From the NCBI GenBank assembly GCA_020634895.1, contig JACKAV010000001.1:1-64000 (forward strand): a DNA stretch of 64,000 nucleotides. Reading direction: 5' to 3'. Made by a program: the position numbers and the translations under genes. This document shows, piece by piece, positions 15,197-23,552 of this stretch. The notes below the pieces were generated by a model. That model had not been told where the DNA came from. It ran no database searches and was given only the letters and a program-made list of their open reading frames with translations. The first letter of the stretch is position 1. Each line of letters begins with the position of its first letter. The stretch comes from Anaerolineales bacterium (lineage in GTDB: Bacteria > Chloroflexota > Anaerolineae > Anaerolineales > Villigracilaceae).

Positions 15197-15967
15197 ATGA
15201 AAACAAAAGCAGAGATCATTACCAACTGGCTTCCGCGTTATACCGATACCCCTCTCAGCGGCTTTGGCAAATACATATTACTGGTCAACTTTGAAGATTA
15301 CCTGCACATGTTCGCGGATTGGTTCAACGTCCCCATACGCGGGCTGGATAAATCCATGCAGACCGTCACTGCCGAAGGCATTACGCTGGTCAATTTTGGG
15401 ATGGGAAGCCCCAATGCCGCCACCATCATGGACCTGTTGGGGGCGGTCAAACCCAAGGCTTGTCTCTTCCTCGGGAAGTGCGGCGGGCTAAAGCGGAAGA
15501 GCAAGGTCGGCGACCTGATCCTGCCCATTGCAGCCATCCGCGGCGAAGGCACCTCGAACGACTACTTCCCGCCGGAAGTCCCTGCGCTGCCAGCCTTCAA
15601 TTTGCAGAAAGCCATCTCCACCACCATCCGCAACCACGAAAGGGATTATTGGACGGGAACCGTCTACACCACCAACCGCCGCGTATGGGAACATGACGAG
15701 AAGTTCAAGGCATATCTTCGCCTCATCCGCGCGATGGCTATCGATATGGAGACCGCCACACTCTTCACGACCGGTTTTCATAACGAGATTCCCACCGGCG
15801 CGCTGCTTCTCGTTTCAGATCAGCCGATGGTCCCCAGCGGTATCAAGACCGCCAAAAGCGATAGAAAGGTCACACAGAAATATCTCGATATGCATCTGCG
15901 CATCGGGATCGACTCGTTGAAGGAATTGATCAACAAAGGCGAGACGGTCAAGCACCTGAAGTTTTAG
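15197..15967 (+). CDS. amn: AMP nucleosidase, short form
   Basis: 256 aa. A purine nucleoside phosphorylase fold enzyme that splits AMP into adenine and ribose 5-phosphate. The short form lacks the N-terminal regulatory domain of the E. coli enzyme. Visible features: the opening KTKAEIITNWLPRYTDTPL, GMGSPNAATIMDLL (phosphate-site region), LFLGKCGGLK, IRGEGTSNDYFP and the ribose-binding AIDMETATLF with its catalytic-type Asp/Glu pattern, then LLLVSDQPM. GGAGA lies about 7 nt before the ATG. The next gene begins 26 nt after the stop and may be cotranscribed. The cytoplasmic role is adenine nucleotide turnover. Confidence 0.88.
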   Translation: MKTKAEIITNWLPRYTDTPLSGFGKYILLVNFEDYLHMFADWFNVPIRGLDKSMQTVTAEGITLVNFGMGSPNAATIMDLLGAVKPKACLFLGKCGGLKRKSKVGDLILPIAAIRGEGTSNDYFPPEVPALPAFNLQKAISTTIRNHERDYWTGTVYTTNRRVWEHDEKFKAYLRLIRAMAIDMETATLFTTGFHNEIPTGALLLVSDQPMVPSGIKTAKSDRKVTQKYLDMHLRIGIDSLKELINKGETVKHLKF

Positions 15968-15993
15968 TTTATGTGGAAGATAAGGAGTTTCAT

Positions 15994-16365
15994 ATGTCAT
16001 CCCAGCCTGTTGATCTGTCCCGATTTGAAAAGGTTGAATATTGCTACCTCACCACCCGCGGACGCAAGACCGGCAATCCGCATGAGATCGAGATCTGGTT
16101 TGTAATACACGAAGGTTCGCTTTATCTCATGTCCGGCGGCATGGATGGGTCGGATTGGGTGAAGAACCTGCTCAAAGAGCCGCATGTCACTGTCTGCGTT
16201 GACGGGCAGACCTTCCCTGCATTGGCGCGGGTGCAGAACGAAAAGGATGAGAAGATCATCCGTAATTTGATGGCGGATAAATACAAGGAGCGCGAAGCGG
16301 ACGGTTCCCTCAGTGATTGGGCGCAGACGGCATTGGTGGTGGGATTCCAACCGCTGCAAGAGTGA
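15994..16365 (+). CDS. Deazaflavin-dependent (DDN-like) nitroreductase family protein
   Basis: 123 aa from the ATG at 15994, preceded by AAGGAG. It is a split-barrel flavin-binding protein of the F420/DDN-like nitroreductase family (DUF385 type): YCYLTTRGRKTGNPHEIEIWFVIHEGSLYLMSGG, then WVKNLLKEPHVTVCVDGQTF. The TRGRKTG turn is the phosphate-binding pattern of this family. A second family member lies at 46848. Substrate and cofactor (F420, FMN or heme) cannot be decided from sequence. Confidence 0.8.
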   Translation: MSSQPVDLSRFEKVEYCYLTTRGRKTGNPHEIEIWFVIHEGSLYLMSGGMDGSDWVKNLLKEPHVTVCVDGQTFPALARVQNEKDEKIIRNLMADKYKEREADGSLSDWAQTALVVGFQPLQE

Positions 16366-16442
16366 CGGCTGAATTTGTGAATGACCCTTTCATGATTAAC
16401 ATCACTGGTCACTTTGCCTGCTTTTGCTAAAATCGAAGTCCT

Positions 16443-17366
16443 ATGGAACATTCGAACGTAACCGACAGACAATTCCTCACCCGCTTTGCGTGGATATCCA
16501 TCGGCGCGGCAGTGTTGACCATTGGTCTCAAAACAGTCGCTTATTTCCTCACGGGTTCTGTGGGGTTGCTCTCGGATGCGCTCGAATCGATCGTCAATCT
16601 TGTCGGCGCGTTGATGGCGCTTGCCATGCTCACTGTCGCTGCCCGCCCGGCAGACGAGGATCACGATTACGGGCATGGCAAAGCCGAATATTTTTCGAGC
16701 GGTGTCGAAGGGACCCTGATCCTCATCGCGGCGATCAGCATTATTTGGGCGGCAGTGCCGCGCCTGTTGGACCCGCAGCCGCTCGAGCAGGTTGGTATCG
16801 GTTTGGCAGTCTCTGCCGGTGCGTCTGTCATCAACCTGCTTGCCGCTTATTTCATTTTGCGGGCGGGCAAACGCTATCAGTCCATTACGCTGGAGGCGAA
16901 CGCGCATCACCTTATGACCGATGTGTGGACATCTGTCGGCGTGCTGGCAGGTGTGGGTGTAGTGGCAATGACCGGCTGGGAAAGACTCGATCCCATTGTC
17001 GCTTTTGTGGTCGCTGCCAACATCATCTGGTCTGGTACAAAGATCGTCCGCGCCTCGGTGCTTGGTCTGATGGATACCGCCCTTCCGAACGAAGACCGCG
17101 CCGCCATTATTAATATCCTTGAGCGTTACAAAGAGAAGGGGATTCAGTATCATGCCATGCGCAGCCGCCAATCGGGTGCGCGCAAGTTTACGTCCTTTCA
17201 TATTCTTGTGCCCGATCATTGGACCGTGTTGGAGGGACATCAACTTTTGGAGCAGATCGAATCCGAAATACGCGGCGCCTTGCCGGGTATTACCGTTTTC
17301 ACGCATCTCGAACCGCTCAACGATCCGCTCTCATGGGAAGACACGAAGCTTGATCGTAACGCCTGA
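16443..17366 (+). CDS. Cation diffusion facilitator metal transporter
   Basis: 307 aa. A CDF family proton-metal antiporter with six predicted transmembrane helices (about 15-200) and a cytoplasmic C-terminal ferredoxin-like domain (205-305). TM2 has the metal-site pattern LLSDALES, and TM5 has HHLMTDVWTS, matching HxxxD and SDAxES signatures. DYGHGKAEYFS is the conserved loop after TM2. Such proteins export Zn(II), Fe(II), Mn(II) or Co(II); Asp and His at both sites would fit Zn(II). The start ATG has no strong ribosome site. It is an isolated gene. Confidence 0.9.
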   Translation: MEHSNVTDRQFLTRFAWISIGAAVLTIGLKTVAYFLTGSVGLLSDALESIVNLVGALMALAMLTVAARPADEDHDYGHGKAEYFSSGVEGTLILIAAISIIWAAVPRLLDPQPLEQVGIGLAVSAGASVINLLAAYFILRAGKRYQSITLEANAHHLMTDVWTSVGVLAGVGVVAMTGWERLDPIVAFVVAANIIWSGTKIVRASVLGLMDTALPNEDRAAIINILERYKEKGIQYHAMRSRQSGARKFTSFHILVPDHWTVLEGHQLLEQIESEIRGALPGITVFTHLEPLNDPLSWEDTKLDRNA

Positions 17367-17526
17367 GTTGCCCCCCTCAATCATTAATTGATCCCTTTTA
17401 ATTTAATTGGCACATTGTGATTTAGCATCAATTTGCCATATTTGTTTTGAATTAGCTCAAAGTCGATTAGAATTGGGTGAATTTTTATTTAAGATTTAAG
17501 TGTCTATAAATTTAGTGGAGATTAAA

Positions 17527-18420
17527 ATGAAAAAACAAAAACAAATATTTCTTTATATTATTGTTCTTATTATTTTTACTCTCGCATGCGGGCTTGAAAA
17601 TATTCAGGTTGTGGATTCGCCCGATCTTGCGGCGACCATTACAGCGCAGGCGATGCTGATTCAGGAAGGCGGGCAGCCTCAGGACCCTGCCCAGCAGGTC
17701 ATTGTTATCACGGCAACACCTGAAAGCGGAACTCCCTCCGAAGAGCAGGTTGTGCCTGCCGAAGTCCTTCCGCCCGCCTCAGGGGATGTGACTGTGACCG
17801 TTTCGACAGCGACCAATTGCCGCACCGGACCCGGACAGAATTTCAGTATCGTTTATGGGATGCCGGTGGGTCAGGTGGCGAAAGTGGTCGCCAGGAATTC
17901 GTATTCGGGATATTGGATCATCGAAATTCCCGGTCAAGCCGGGCAGACCTGCTGGTTGTGGGGACAGTACGCCTCGATCAATGGGGATACCTCCACTTTA
18001 AAGGAAGTGGTTACCCCCACCTCGTCCGCGCCGACAAAAACAAACACCCCCCTGCCTACCGCCACTATCACAGCGACCAGTGCGCCTGTGTATCCCAATG
18101 CGCCATCGGGGTTGACCGCCAATATTAGCTGCGCCGCCGGACCCGGAGCTGGTCAGACAACGGTCAGCGGAAACATGTCCTGGGTGGATAATGCCACGAA
18201 TGAATTGGTTTATGTTTCAAGCGTCCTCGCGTTTTCTTCAAAAATATTGGCTGCCAACTCCATAAGCGATAGTTTTTCCGTCACTTATGACACTTCGTAT
18301 GTTCAAACCAATGCCCCCGGCGGAGTATTTACGGTGAATGTATATGCATGTAGTGACAATACATCAGGAAGCTGCGGAAACCTGGCAGCCTTGCAGGTAA
18401 CCGCCGCGGGCTGCCCGTAA
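17527..18420 (+). CDS. SH3b-domain lipoprotein, tandem copy 1
   Basis: 297 aa from the ATG at 17527, chosen for GGAGA just upstream and because it gives a proper lipoprotein signal: KKQKQIF, then a hydrophobic stretch, then the lipobox TLAC with Cys at about 19. It is followed by a low-complexity linker (Ala, Gln, Pro, Thr), an SH3b domain (TVSTATNCRTGPGQNFSIV to YWIIEIPG and CWLWGQYA), a TPTSSAPTKTNTPLPT linker and a C-terminal fibronectin-like beta domain. It is likely anchored outside the membrane and may bind cell-wall or sugar ligands. A paralog follows 80 bp downstream. Confidence 0.85.
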   Translation: MKKQKQIFLYIIVLIIFTLACGLENIQVVDSPDLAATITAQAMLIQEGGQPQDPAQQVIVITATPESGTPSEEQVVPAEVLPPASGDVTVTVSTATNCRTGPGQNFSIVYGMPVGQVAKVVARNSYSGYWIIEIPGQAGQTCWLWGQYASINGDTSTLKEVVTPTSSAPTKTNTPLPTATITATSAPVYPNAPSGLTANISCAAGPGAGQTTVSGNMSWVDNATNELVYVSSVLAFSSKILAANSISDSFSVTYDTSYVQTNAPGGVFTVNVYACSDNTSGSCGNLAALQVTAAGCP

Positions 18421-18430
18421 GTTGTACTAT

Positions 18431-18467
18431 CTGAAGTCCCTGAAAGATACAGGGACTTCAGATTTTT
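18431..18467 (+). terminator. Terminator between the paralogous lipoprotein genes
   Basis: CTGAAGTCCCTG (18431-18442) pairs perfectly with CAGGGACTTCAG (18450-18461), followed by ATTTTT. It separates the two tandem SH3b lipoprotein genes into two units. Confidence 0.85.
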
Positions 18468-18500
18468 AATGGCTAATGAACCAAAGAAAGAGAAATAATT

Positions 18501-19400
18501 ATGGTCAAACAGTCCAGCATATTTATTTTAATGATTTTGGCGCTCTCCCTGCAAGCATGTAACTTGAAACTGGTGGATGTTTCCGACACAAACGGACTTG
18601 CGTTGACCATTACAGCCCAGGCACAAATCCTTGAGCAGGGAGGGCAGTTATCCACCCCTACTTCCACTCCGGTGGTTATTGTAATTACTGCCACTGGGGA
18701 TGATAACAACCCTGCCGCCCCGCCTCAAGAGACCGCCACAAATACGCCCGACCCGGCATCTGCAAATGTTCCTCCACCCGCCTCTGGCGCGCCAACTGTG
18801 ACTGTCAGCGTTGCAACCAACTGCCGCACTGGACCGGGACAGGCGTATCCAAGTCCGTATGGATTGCCCGTGGGTGTTTCTGCTGAAGTGGTCGGGAAGA
18901 ACACGTCCACTAATTATTGGATCATCAAGATACCAAATGGAAGCGGAACCTGCTGGCTGTGGGGACAGTACGCCACTGTCACCGGCGATACCAGCGGATT
19001 GCCAAACGTGGCAATTCCACCTACACCGACGTTTACGGTTACACCTACATTTACGGTCACGCAAACCAAGACAGCGCTTCAGCCTCCGTCCGCGCCTTCG
19101 AATTTGAGCCAGATACATGCCTGCACCATACTTCCACAAAATATTTACAGTTTTGATGGAACAATAACCTGGCAGGACACCTCGAATAATGAAGATGGTT
19201 TTAGAGTATATAGTTTTGATAATTACATTGTCGGCGCCACTGATATATTAAGAGGTACAGTCGCAGCAAACGTGACCAGTTTCAACTTTAGTACTTCATC
19301 GTTTGGAACGAGTACAACAATAAAAGTAGAAGCCTTCAACAATGCCGGAGCATCCACACGCGTATCGCTTTTCTTTGCAGGGAATAATTGTCCTCCATAA
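18501..19400 (+). CDS. SH3b-domain lipoprotein, tandem copy 2
   Basis: 299 aa paralog of the preceding gene with the same plan: signal peptide with lipobox LQAC (Cys at about 20), AxTITAQAQ region, linker rich in Pro and Thr, SH3b domain (TVSVATNCRTGPGQAYPSPY to YWIIKIPNG and CWLWGQYA), Thr/Pro linker (PPTPTFTVTPTFTVTQTKT) and a C-terminal beta domain (TITWQDTSNNEDGFRVYSFD), which is fibronectin type III-like. The linkers and C-terminal domains differ more than the SH3b domains, which points to an old duplication with diversification of the ligand-binding end. Confidence 0.85.
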   Translation: MVKQSSIFILMILALSLQACNLKLVDVSDTNGLALTITAQAQILEQGGQLSTPTSTPVVIVITATGDDNNPAAPPQETATNTPDPASANVPPPASGAPTVTVSVATNCRTGPGQAYPSPYGLPVGVSAEVVGKNTSTNYWIIKIPNGSGTCWLWGQYATVTGDTSGLPNVAIPPTPTFTVTPTFTVTQTKTALQPPSAPSNLSQIHACTILPQNIYSFDGTITWQDTSNNEDGFRVYSFDNYIVGATDILRGTVAANVTSFNFSTSSFGTSTTIKVEAFNNAGASTRVSLFFAGNNCPP

Positions 19401-19518
19401 CAAGTGAGAATGCAGGTCCAACTGGAATATAGGGTTCGTTGGGTTTGCGTTCGTTCCACTGATTATTACCTATTCTTAACCAATCTCCTGTACAATCCCG
19501 CCATATAAGGAGTAGACC

Positions 19519-20853
19519 ATGGGCGTCATAATGCAAACCTTCTACTGGGATTGTCCAAAGGAAGAAGGCAAAGAGTTCGAATGGTGGAACTATATCAACC
19601 GCGAAATCCCATTGCTGGCAAAGGCGGGATTTACTTCACTGTGGCTTCCGCCTGTTCACAAGGCAGCGAATCTTTTCGGACCCTCGATGGGGTACGACCC
19701 ATACGATTACTACGACCTCGGAGAGTTCGACCAAAAAGGGACCGTGCCGACCTGGTTCGGGTCCCGCCTGGAATTGGATTCTCTAATTGAAAGCGCACAC
19801 AGCCACGGGCTGGGCGTGATCGCGGATATCGTCATCAATCACAACTCCGGTGCGGACGCGCAGGAGGTCAATCCCATCACCGGTCAATCACGTTGGACGC
19901 GCTTCGACGTCAAAAGCGGAAAGTTTCCCCGCAACTGGGAGTCGTTCCATCCCTGCATGTATGAGAGTTGGGACGAAATGACTTTCGGCGACATGCCCGA
20001 TCTTTCGCATCGCAATCCGTATGTGTATGCGGAACTGCTCAAGCTTGCGCGCTGGCTGATCGAGGAGGTTGGCTTCGATGGTTTCCGTTATGACTTCGTC
20101 AAGGGTTACGGCGCGAACACCATCACCGCCATTCAGGAATATCGTTACATGCGTGACGGTCGTTATTTCAGACCGTATGGGGTTGCGGAGTTTTGGGATA
20201 ACGCGCGCGCCATCGAAAACTGGGTGGACCTTGCGAACTTCTCCAACTCCAACCCTGTGGATGCGTTCGATTTTCCCCTGCGCGAACTGCTAAAAGAGTT
20301 ATGCGATTCATACGGATTTAGTTTGAGGTCTTTGGTGCAGGGTGATACAGTTTTGAAAGCGCAGCCGCAGACGACTGTGACCTTTGTTGAGAATCACGAT
20401 CTGCGTGATGAGGGACGTCCCATCACCAACGACAAACTGCTTGCCTATTCCTACATCATGACGCATGAAGGCTATCCCTGCGTCTTCTGGAAGGATTACT
20501 TCAATTACAACCTCGCCCTGCGTGATACGCCCAACGGCATCGACGCGCTTGTGACTGCGCATGAAAAATACGCGGGCGGCGATACGACCGTGTTGTATCT
20601 TTCCGATGATCTTTACATCATGCAGCGCGGCGGATATGACTCGCAGCCTGGATTGATCTACGTGCTCAACAATCGCGGCGACGACTGGCGCGGTGAGTGG
20701 GTGACCACCAAATGGACGAACGCCTCTTTCTCACCCGTTGCCTGGTGGGGCAAACATGACCTTTCCCGCCCCGCCGACCAATCCACCGCCGTGGACGGTC
20801 GTGGTCAATTCTTCGCCCCCGCCCGCGGATATGCAGTCTACGCCATGAAATAA
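19519..20853 (+). CDS. Alpha-amylase, GH13, cytoplasmic
   Basis: 444 aa without a signal peptide. The (beta/alpha)8 barrel begins MGVIMQTFYWDCPKEEGKEF, the start typical of GH13 bacterial and plant-type alpha-amylases. Catalytic residues are visible in order: the Asp nucleophile in GFDGFRYDFVKG, the Glu acid in GVAEFWD, and the transition-state Asp in VENHDLRDEG. ADIVINH is conserved region I. The C-terminal beta domain is short. It hydrolyses alpha-1,4-glucans, probably intracellular glycogen. ATAAGGAG precedes the ATG. A terminator follows. Confidence 0.92.
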   Translation: MGVIMQTFYWDCPKEEGKEFEWWNYINREIPLLAKAGFTSLWLPPVHKAANLFGPSMGYDPYDYYDLGEFDQKGTVPTWFGSRLELDSLIESAHSHGLGVIADIVINHNSGADAQEVNPITGQSRWTRFDVKSGKFPRNWESFHPCMYESWDEMTFGDMPDLSHRNPYVYAELLKLARWLIEEVGFDGFRYDFVKGYGANTITAIQEYRYMRDGRYFRPYGVAEFWDNARAIENWVDLANFSNSNPVDAFDFPLRELLKELCDSYGFSLRSLVQGDTVLKAQPQTTVTFVENHDLRDEGRPITNDKLLAYSYIMTHEGYPCVFWKDYFNYNLALRDTPNGIDALVTAHEKYAGGDTTVLYLSDDLYIMQRGGYDSQPGLIYVLNNRGDDWRGEWVTTKWTNASFSPVAWWGKHDLSRPADQSTAVDGRGQFFAPARGYAVYAMK

Positions 20854-20856
20854 AAA

Positions 20857-20892
20857 AACAGTCCGCGAAGTTAATCTCGCGGGCTGTTTTTA
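20857..20892. terminator. Terminator downstream of the amylase gene
   Basis: AACAGTCCGCGA with TCGCGGGCTGTT (one mismatch), A-rich upstream and T-rich downstream, so it can work in both directions. It lies between the amylase gene and the convergent glutaredoxin-like gene. Confidence 0.8.
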
Positions 20893-20899
20893 ACTTGTG

Positions 20900-21175
20900 C
20901 TAACAATTTCCATCGTCGTCGACGTAACAATAATCGCCCTGAAATAACTGCCAGTCGTGCATTAACTTTTTCAACTCTTTCAGATACGGCTTGATATCAT
21001 CACCGCTGACCACTCGCTCATTGTTCGTGATGACCGGCAATTCCATACCGCTGAACATCTCTTGTGCCTGCGCGGACTGTACCACCACTCGATCGTATCC
21101 CAGCACCATGTCTTTGAATTCCGCCTCGATCACGTCCGCTTGCGGACTATTCTCTTCACGATAAAGTTTTATCAT
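20900..21175 (-). CDS. Glutaredoxin-like protein lacking the active-site cysteines
   Basis: 91 aa. MIKLYREENSPQADVIEAEF reads like the first beta strand and alpha helix of a glutaredoxin, and ELPVITNNERVVSGDDIKPYL matches the cis-Pro loop and last helix of the fold. The CxxC position reads ENSPQA, so it cannot do thiol-disulfide exchange in the usual way. Two cysteines are at the C-terminus (DYCYVDDDGNC). This may be a binding or scaffold protein. The assignment rests on pattern only. Confidence 0.5.
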   Translation of the reverse strand: MIKLYREENSPQADVIEAEFKDMVLGYDRVVVQSAQAQEMFSGMELPVITNNERVVSGDDIKPYLKELKKLMHDWQLFQGDYCYVDDDGNC

Positions 21176-21264
21176 CTAAACTCCTTCACCCTCCAGACGA
21201 CTTGCTCCGCCCGCTGCTTACTGTCCACTTATCACTTTCCTACTTTCTACTATAATCTCTCTCC

Positions 21265-21756
21265 ATGACCACACTTATCCACGAAAAGCTCAAAACATTG
21301 CTCGATGAGCACCACGCTGTTTATCGAGTTATTGAACACGAAGCCGAAGGGCGCACGGAATTCATCACCAAGATCCGCGGAAACCGCATCGAGCAAGCCG
21401 TCAAGTCGATGGTGGTGCAGGTACGTATGAGCAAAAAGGAAAACCTCTACGCGCTCGCCAATGTCCCCGGCGATTGCCGCGTGGACTTTAACGGCATCAA
21501 GTCACATTTTGGCGCCGATAGCGTTGCGATGGCACACCGCGACAAAGCCGAAGCGTTAACAGGCTGTGCCATCGGTTCCATTCCGCCGTTCTCCTTCAAT
21601 GAGAATCTTATCCTGCTGGCAGACCCGATGATAAAAGAGAATGACGAAGTCGTATTCAACGCTGGCAGCCTCGAACGTTCCATCTTTATGAAGATGGAAG
21701 ATTATTTCCGTATTGCCAAACCGCAAATGGTGAGCATCGCCCTGCGCGGATCATGA
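21265..21756 (+). CDS. YbaK/EbsC-type aminoacyl-tRNA deacylase
   Basis: 163 aa of the YbaK/ProX editing family, which hydrolyses mischarged aminoacyl-tRNA in trans. The opening IHEKLKTLLDEHHAVYRVIEHE is followed by the substrate-pocket segments IEQAVKSMVVQV, YALANVPGDCRVDFNGIKSHFG and AIGSIPPFSF (the conserved GxxxPF loop). The usual catalytic Lys is in QAVKSM. The specificity, for Cys-tRNA(Pro) or Ala-tRNA(Pro), cannot be decided. It is the first gene of a plus-strand series reaching 23358. Confidence 0.85.
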   Translation: MTTLIHEKLKTLLDEHHAVYRVIEHEAEGRTEFITKIRGNRIEQAVKSMVVQVRMSKKENLYALANVPGDCRVDFNGIKSHFGADSVAMAHRDKAEALTGCAIGSIPPFSFNENLILLADPMIKENDEVVFNAGSLERSIFMKMEDYFRIAKPQMVSIALRGS

Positions 21757-21785
21757 TTTGAGATTCCGAACTTTAGAGGTGAAAT

Positions 21786-22262
21786 ATGCAATCAGCAGAT
21801 GAAGCTTTTCCCGATCATAAAAGTAATAAACCTCCCCGCAGAAAACTGGGGCTGGCGTTTGTTCTGCTCCCGCTCAGCGCCATTGTGACCGCTGCGATCG
21901 GTGTTTGGTATACATACACGAGTTTTGTGTTTTACACCACTGGCGAGAGGGTTCAGGCAACCGTGGTGCGTCTCGAAGAATCCTATTCTTCGGATACCGG
22001 TGCGACGTATTCTCCCGTTTATAGTTACACGGTGGACGGTCAAAATTACGAGTACGAAAGCATCAATTCATCCGACCCGCCTACCCGTCGGGTTGGCGAA
22101 ACTGCCACACTGCTTTATGATCCTGAAAACCCTGCCAAAGCCCGCGAGAATAGTTTTTGGGAACTCTGGCTTCTGCCGTTCATCCTGTGCCCGGCTTCGA
22201 TTTTTATGGTGGTGCTTTCTATAGCCATTCCGGTTTTCATCAGGCGTATGCCTTCAACCTAA
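21786..22262 (+). CDS. DUF3592 membrane protein
   Basis: 158 aa. Two transmembrane segments: about 20-45 (LAFVLLPLSAIVTAAIGVWY) and about 125-150 (WLLPFILCPASIFMVVLSIA). Between them lies an extracytoplasmic beta domain of the DUF3592 type (VQATVVRLEESYSSDTGATY, YSYTVDGQNYEY, RVGETATLLYDPENP), where the YDPENP signature is typical. The function of the family is unknown. AGAGGTG lies 6 nt before the ATG. Confidence 0.8.
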   Translation: MQSADEAFPDHKSNKPPRRKLGLAFVLLPLSAIVTAAIGVWYTYTSFVFYTTGERVQATVVRLEESYSSDTGATYSPVYSYTVDGQNYEYESINSSDPPTRRVGETATLLYDPENPAKARENSFWELWLLPFILCPASIFMVVLSIAIPVFIRRMPST

Positions 22263-22274
22263 ACGACTTTTCCA

Positions 22275-22661
22275 ATGCCCGAATTGACTCCCATTCACTT
22301 TTTTGATGAACCCATCGAAGTGCTCTTCGATCAGCCTCCCACATTGGAAAAGGCTCCGCACTGCCCGAACGGATTTATCTGGAACAAGGTCACATACCGG
22401 GTTACCGCCTCACTTTCCGAGTGGACGGATTTTTCGCGCCGTGGAAAAATGTCGAAGAACATGCGCCCTGCACACGCCGCAACTGCAGCCGTGCGCGGCT
22501 CGTTGAATGTGGGTCGTTACTACTTCCGCGTGGAGGTCGAGACCGGGCAGGTTTTCGACATTTATTATGACCGCGCCATGAAAAATGTGGATGACCGCAA
22601 GGGACAATGGTTCGTCTATCGAGAAATGGAAAAGACAAATGGATCAACAACCGTTGAATGA
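22275..22661 (+). CDS. DUF6504-like protein
   Basis: 128 aa soluble protein. FIWNKVTYRVTASLSEWTDF, RGSLNVGRYYFRVEVETGQV and FDIYYDRAMKNVDDRKGQWF match a small beta-rich family (DUF6504-like) common in actinobacteria and Chloroflexota, of unknown role. The stop overlaps the following protease gene by 23 bp, so the two are cotranscribed. Confidence 0.65.
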   Translation: MPELTPIHFFDEPIEVLFDQPPTLEKAPHCPNGFIWNKVTYRVTASLSEWTDFSRRGKMSKNMRPAHAATAAVRGSLNVGRYYFRVEVETGQVFDIYYDRAMKNVDDRKGQWFVYREMEKTNGSTTVE

Positions 22662-23358
22662 CCGACCGGAGGCGGCGCCTCCTTCCGCGCCCAAGCCTGC
22701 CGGGTGGACCGCAGCCGATACCTGGCTGGGGCTGGCTCTGACCATCCTTTTGGTCGTGGGTTACACCCTGGGGTTGGCTGCATTGGGCAGCGGGAGAAAC
22801 ATCAGCCTTATCTATATTTCCACCTTCGAATTCATTCTGCTTATCCCCATTGCCGTGATCTTCTTTTGGAGGAAGGTCAACTGGGTGGAGCTTGGTCTCC
22901 GCAGCTTCAACCGGAATGCCCTGTCATTGGGATGCGGTCTGTTGATCGCCGTGTACGTCCTCGTGATGGTAAACAATATCATTATGGTCAGGCTGGGGCT
23001 GATCACCCAGGCGGATGTCATCACCGAACTGCTCGGCGAGATCGACGCGCCTTATCTCTTCGCCTTTGTGACCGCTTTCGTCGCTCCCTTTACTGAAGAG
23101 CTTTTCTTTCGCGGCTTTCTATTTAAAGGGTTTCGTGAGAAATACGGCTGGGTCAATGCCTTGATGTTCAGTTCCATCATCTTCGCCCTCTTTCACGGAC
23201 AGATCGCCACATTGATTCCCACCTTCCTGCTTGGCGCATTGTTCTCCTACATGTACCAGCGGACAGAATCCGTGCTGCCGGGTATGCTCCTGCATTTCAC
23301 CGTCAATGGTGTTGGGGTGCTGGTCTTGCTCGTGTCAAATCAAATGGGAGTGATGTAA
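22639..23358 (+). CDS. CPBP intramembrane glutamic protease
   Basis: 239 aa from the ATG at 22639, which overlaps the previous gene; an in-frame upstream start at 22585 adds only 18 unlikely residues. About seven membrane helices. The ABI/CPBP (Rce1-like) motifs are present: EELFFRGFLF (EExxxR, catalytic Glu) and SSIIFALFHGQ (FxxxH), with HFTVNG near the C-terminus. Such proteases cut membrane proteins or peptides, for example prenylated substrates, signal-peptide remnants or bacteriocin-related peptides. The substrate is not known. Confidence 0.9.
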   Translation: MDQQPLNDRPEAAPPSAPKPAGWTAADTWLGLALTILLVVGYTLGLAALGSGRNISLIYISTFEFILLIPIAVIFFWRKVNWVELGLRSFNRNALSLGCGLLIAVYVLVMVNNIIMVRLGLITQADVITELLGEIDAPYLFAFVTAFVAPFTEELFFRGFLFKGFREKYGWVNALMFSSIIFALFHGQIATLIPTFLLGALFSYMYQRTESVLPGMLLHFTVNGVGVLVLLVSNQMGVM

Positions 23359-23448
23359 CGAAAATTATAGGTCGCAGAAAATATGACCCGTAGATATTTA
23401 AATCAAGTTCTAACCTTCTAACGGATTTTCTCAAATTCCTGTCAAAAA

Positions 23449-23522
23449 CCCTCACCCTGCCCTCTCCCACCGGGAGAGGGGGAAGTTGTCCTATCGAAAA
23501 TGGTCTGGCTTGGGGTGAGGGA
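23449..23522. repeat. Intergenic GC-rich inverted repeat
   Basis: CCCTCACCC at the left end pairs with GGGGTGAGGG at the right end, enclosing a smaller CCCTCTCCC/GGGAGAGGG hairpin. The pattern is common in intergenic DNA of many environmental bacteria. It lies between the convergent protease and ndh genes and may stop transcription. No gene is present here. Confidence 0.6.
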
Positions 23523-23552
23523 AAATTCTTGAAATCAAGACAGCAACTTAAC

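Noticed and set aside
16122..17306. 394-aa ORF on the minus strand opposite the CDF transporter
   Set aside because: It spans two well-supported plus-strand genes and their gap, and its protein has no domain pattern and many His, Arg and Gln, as expected for an antisense shadow.
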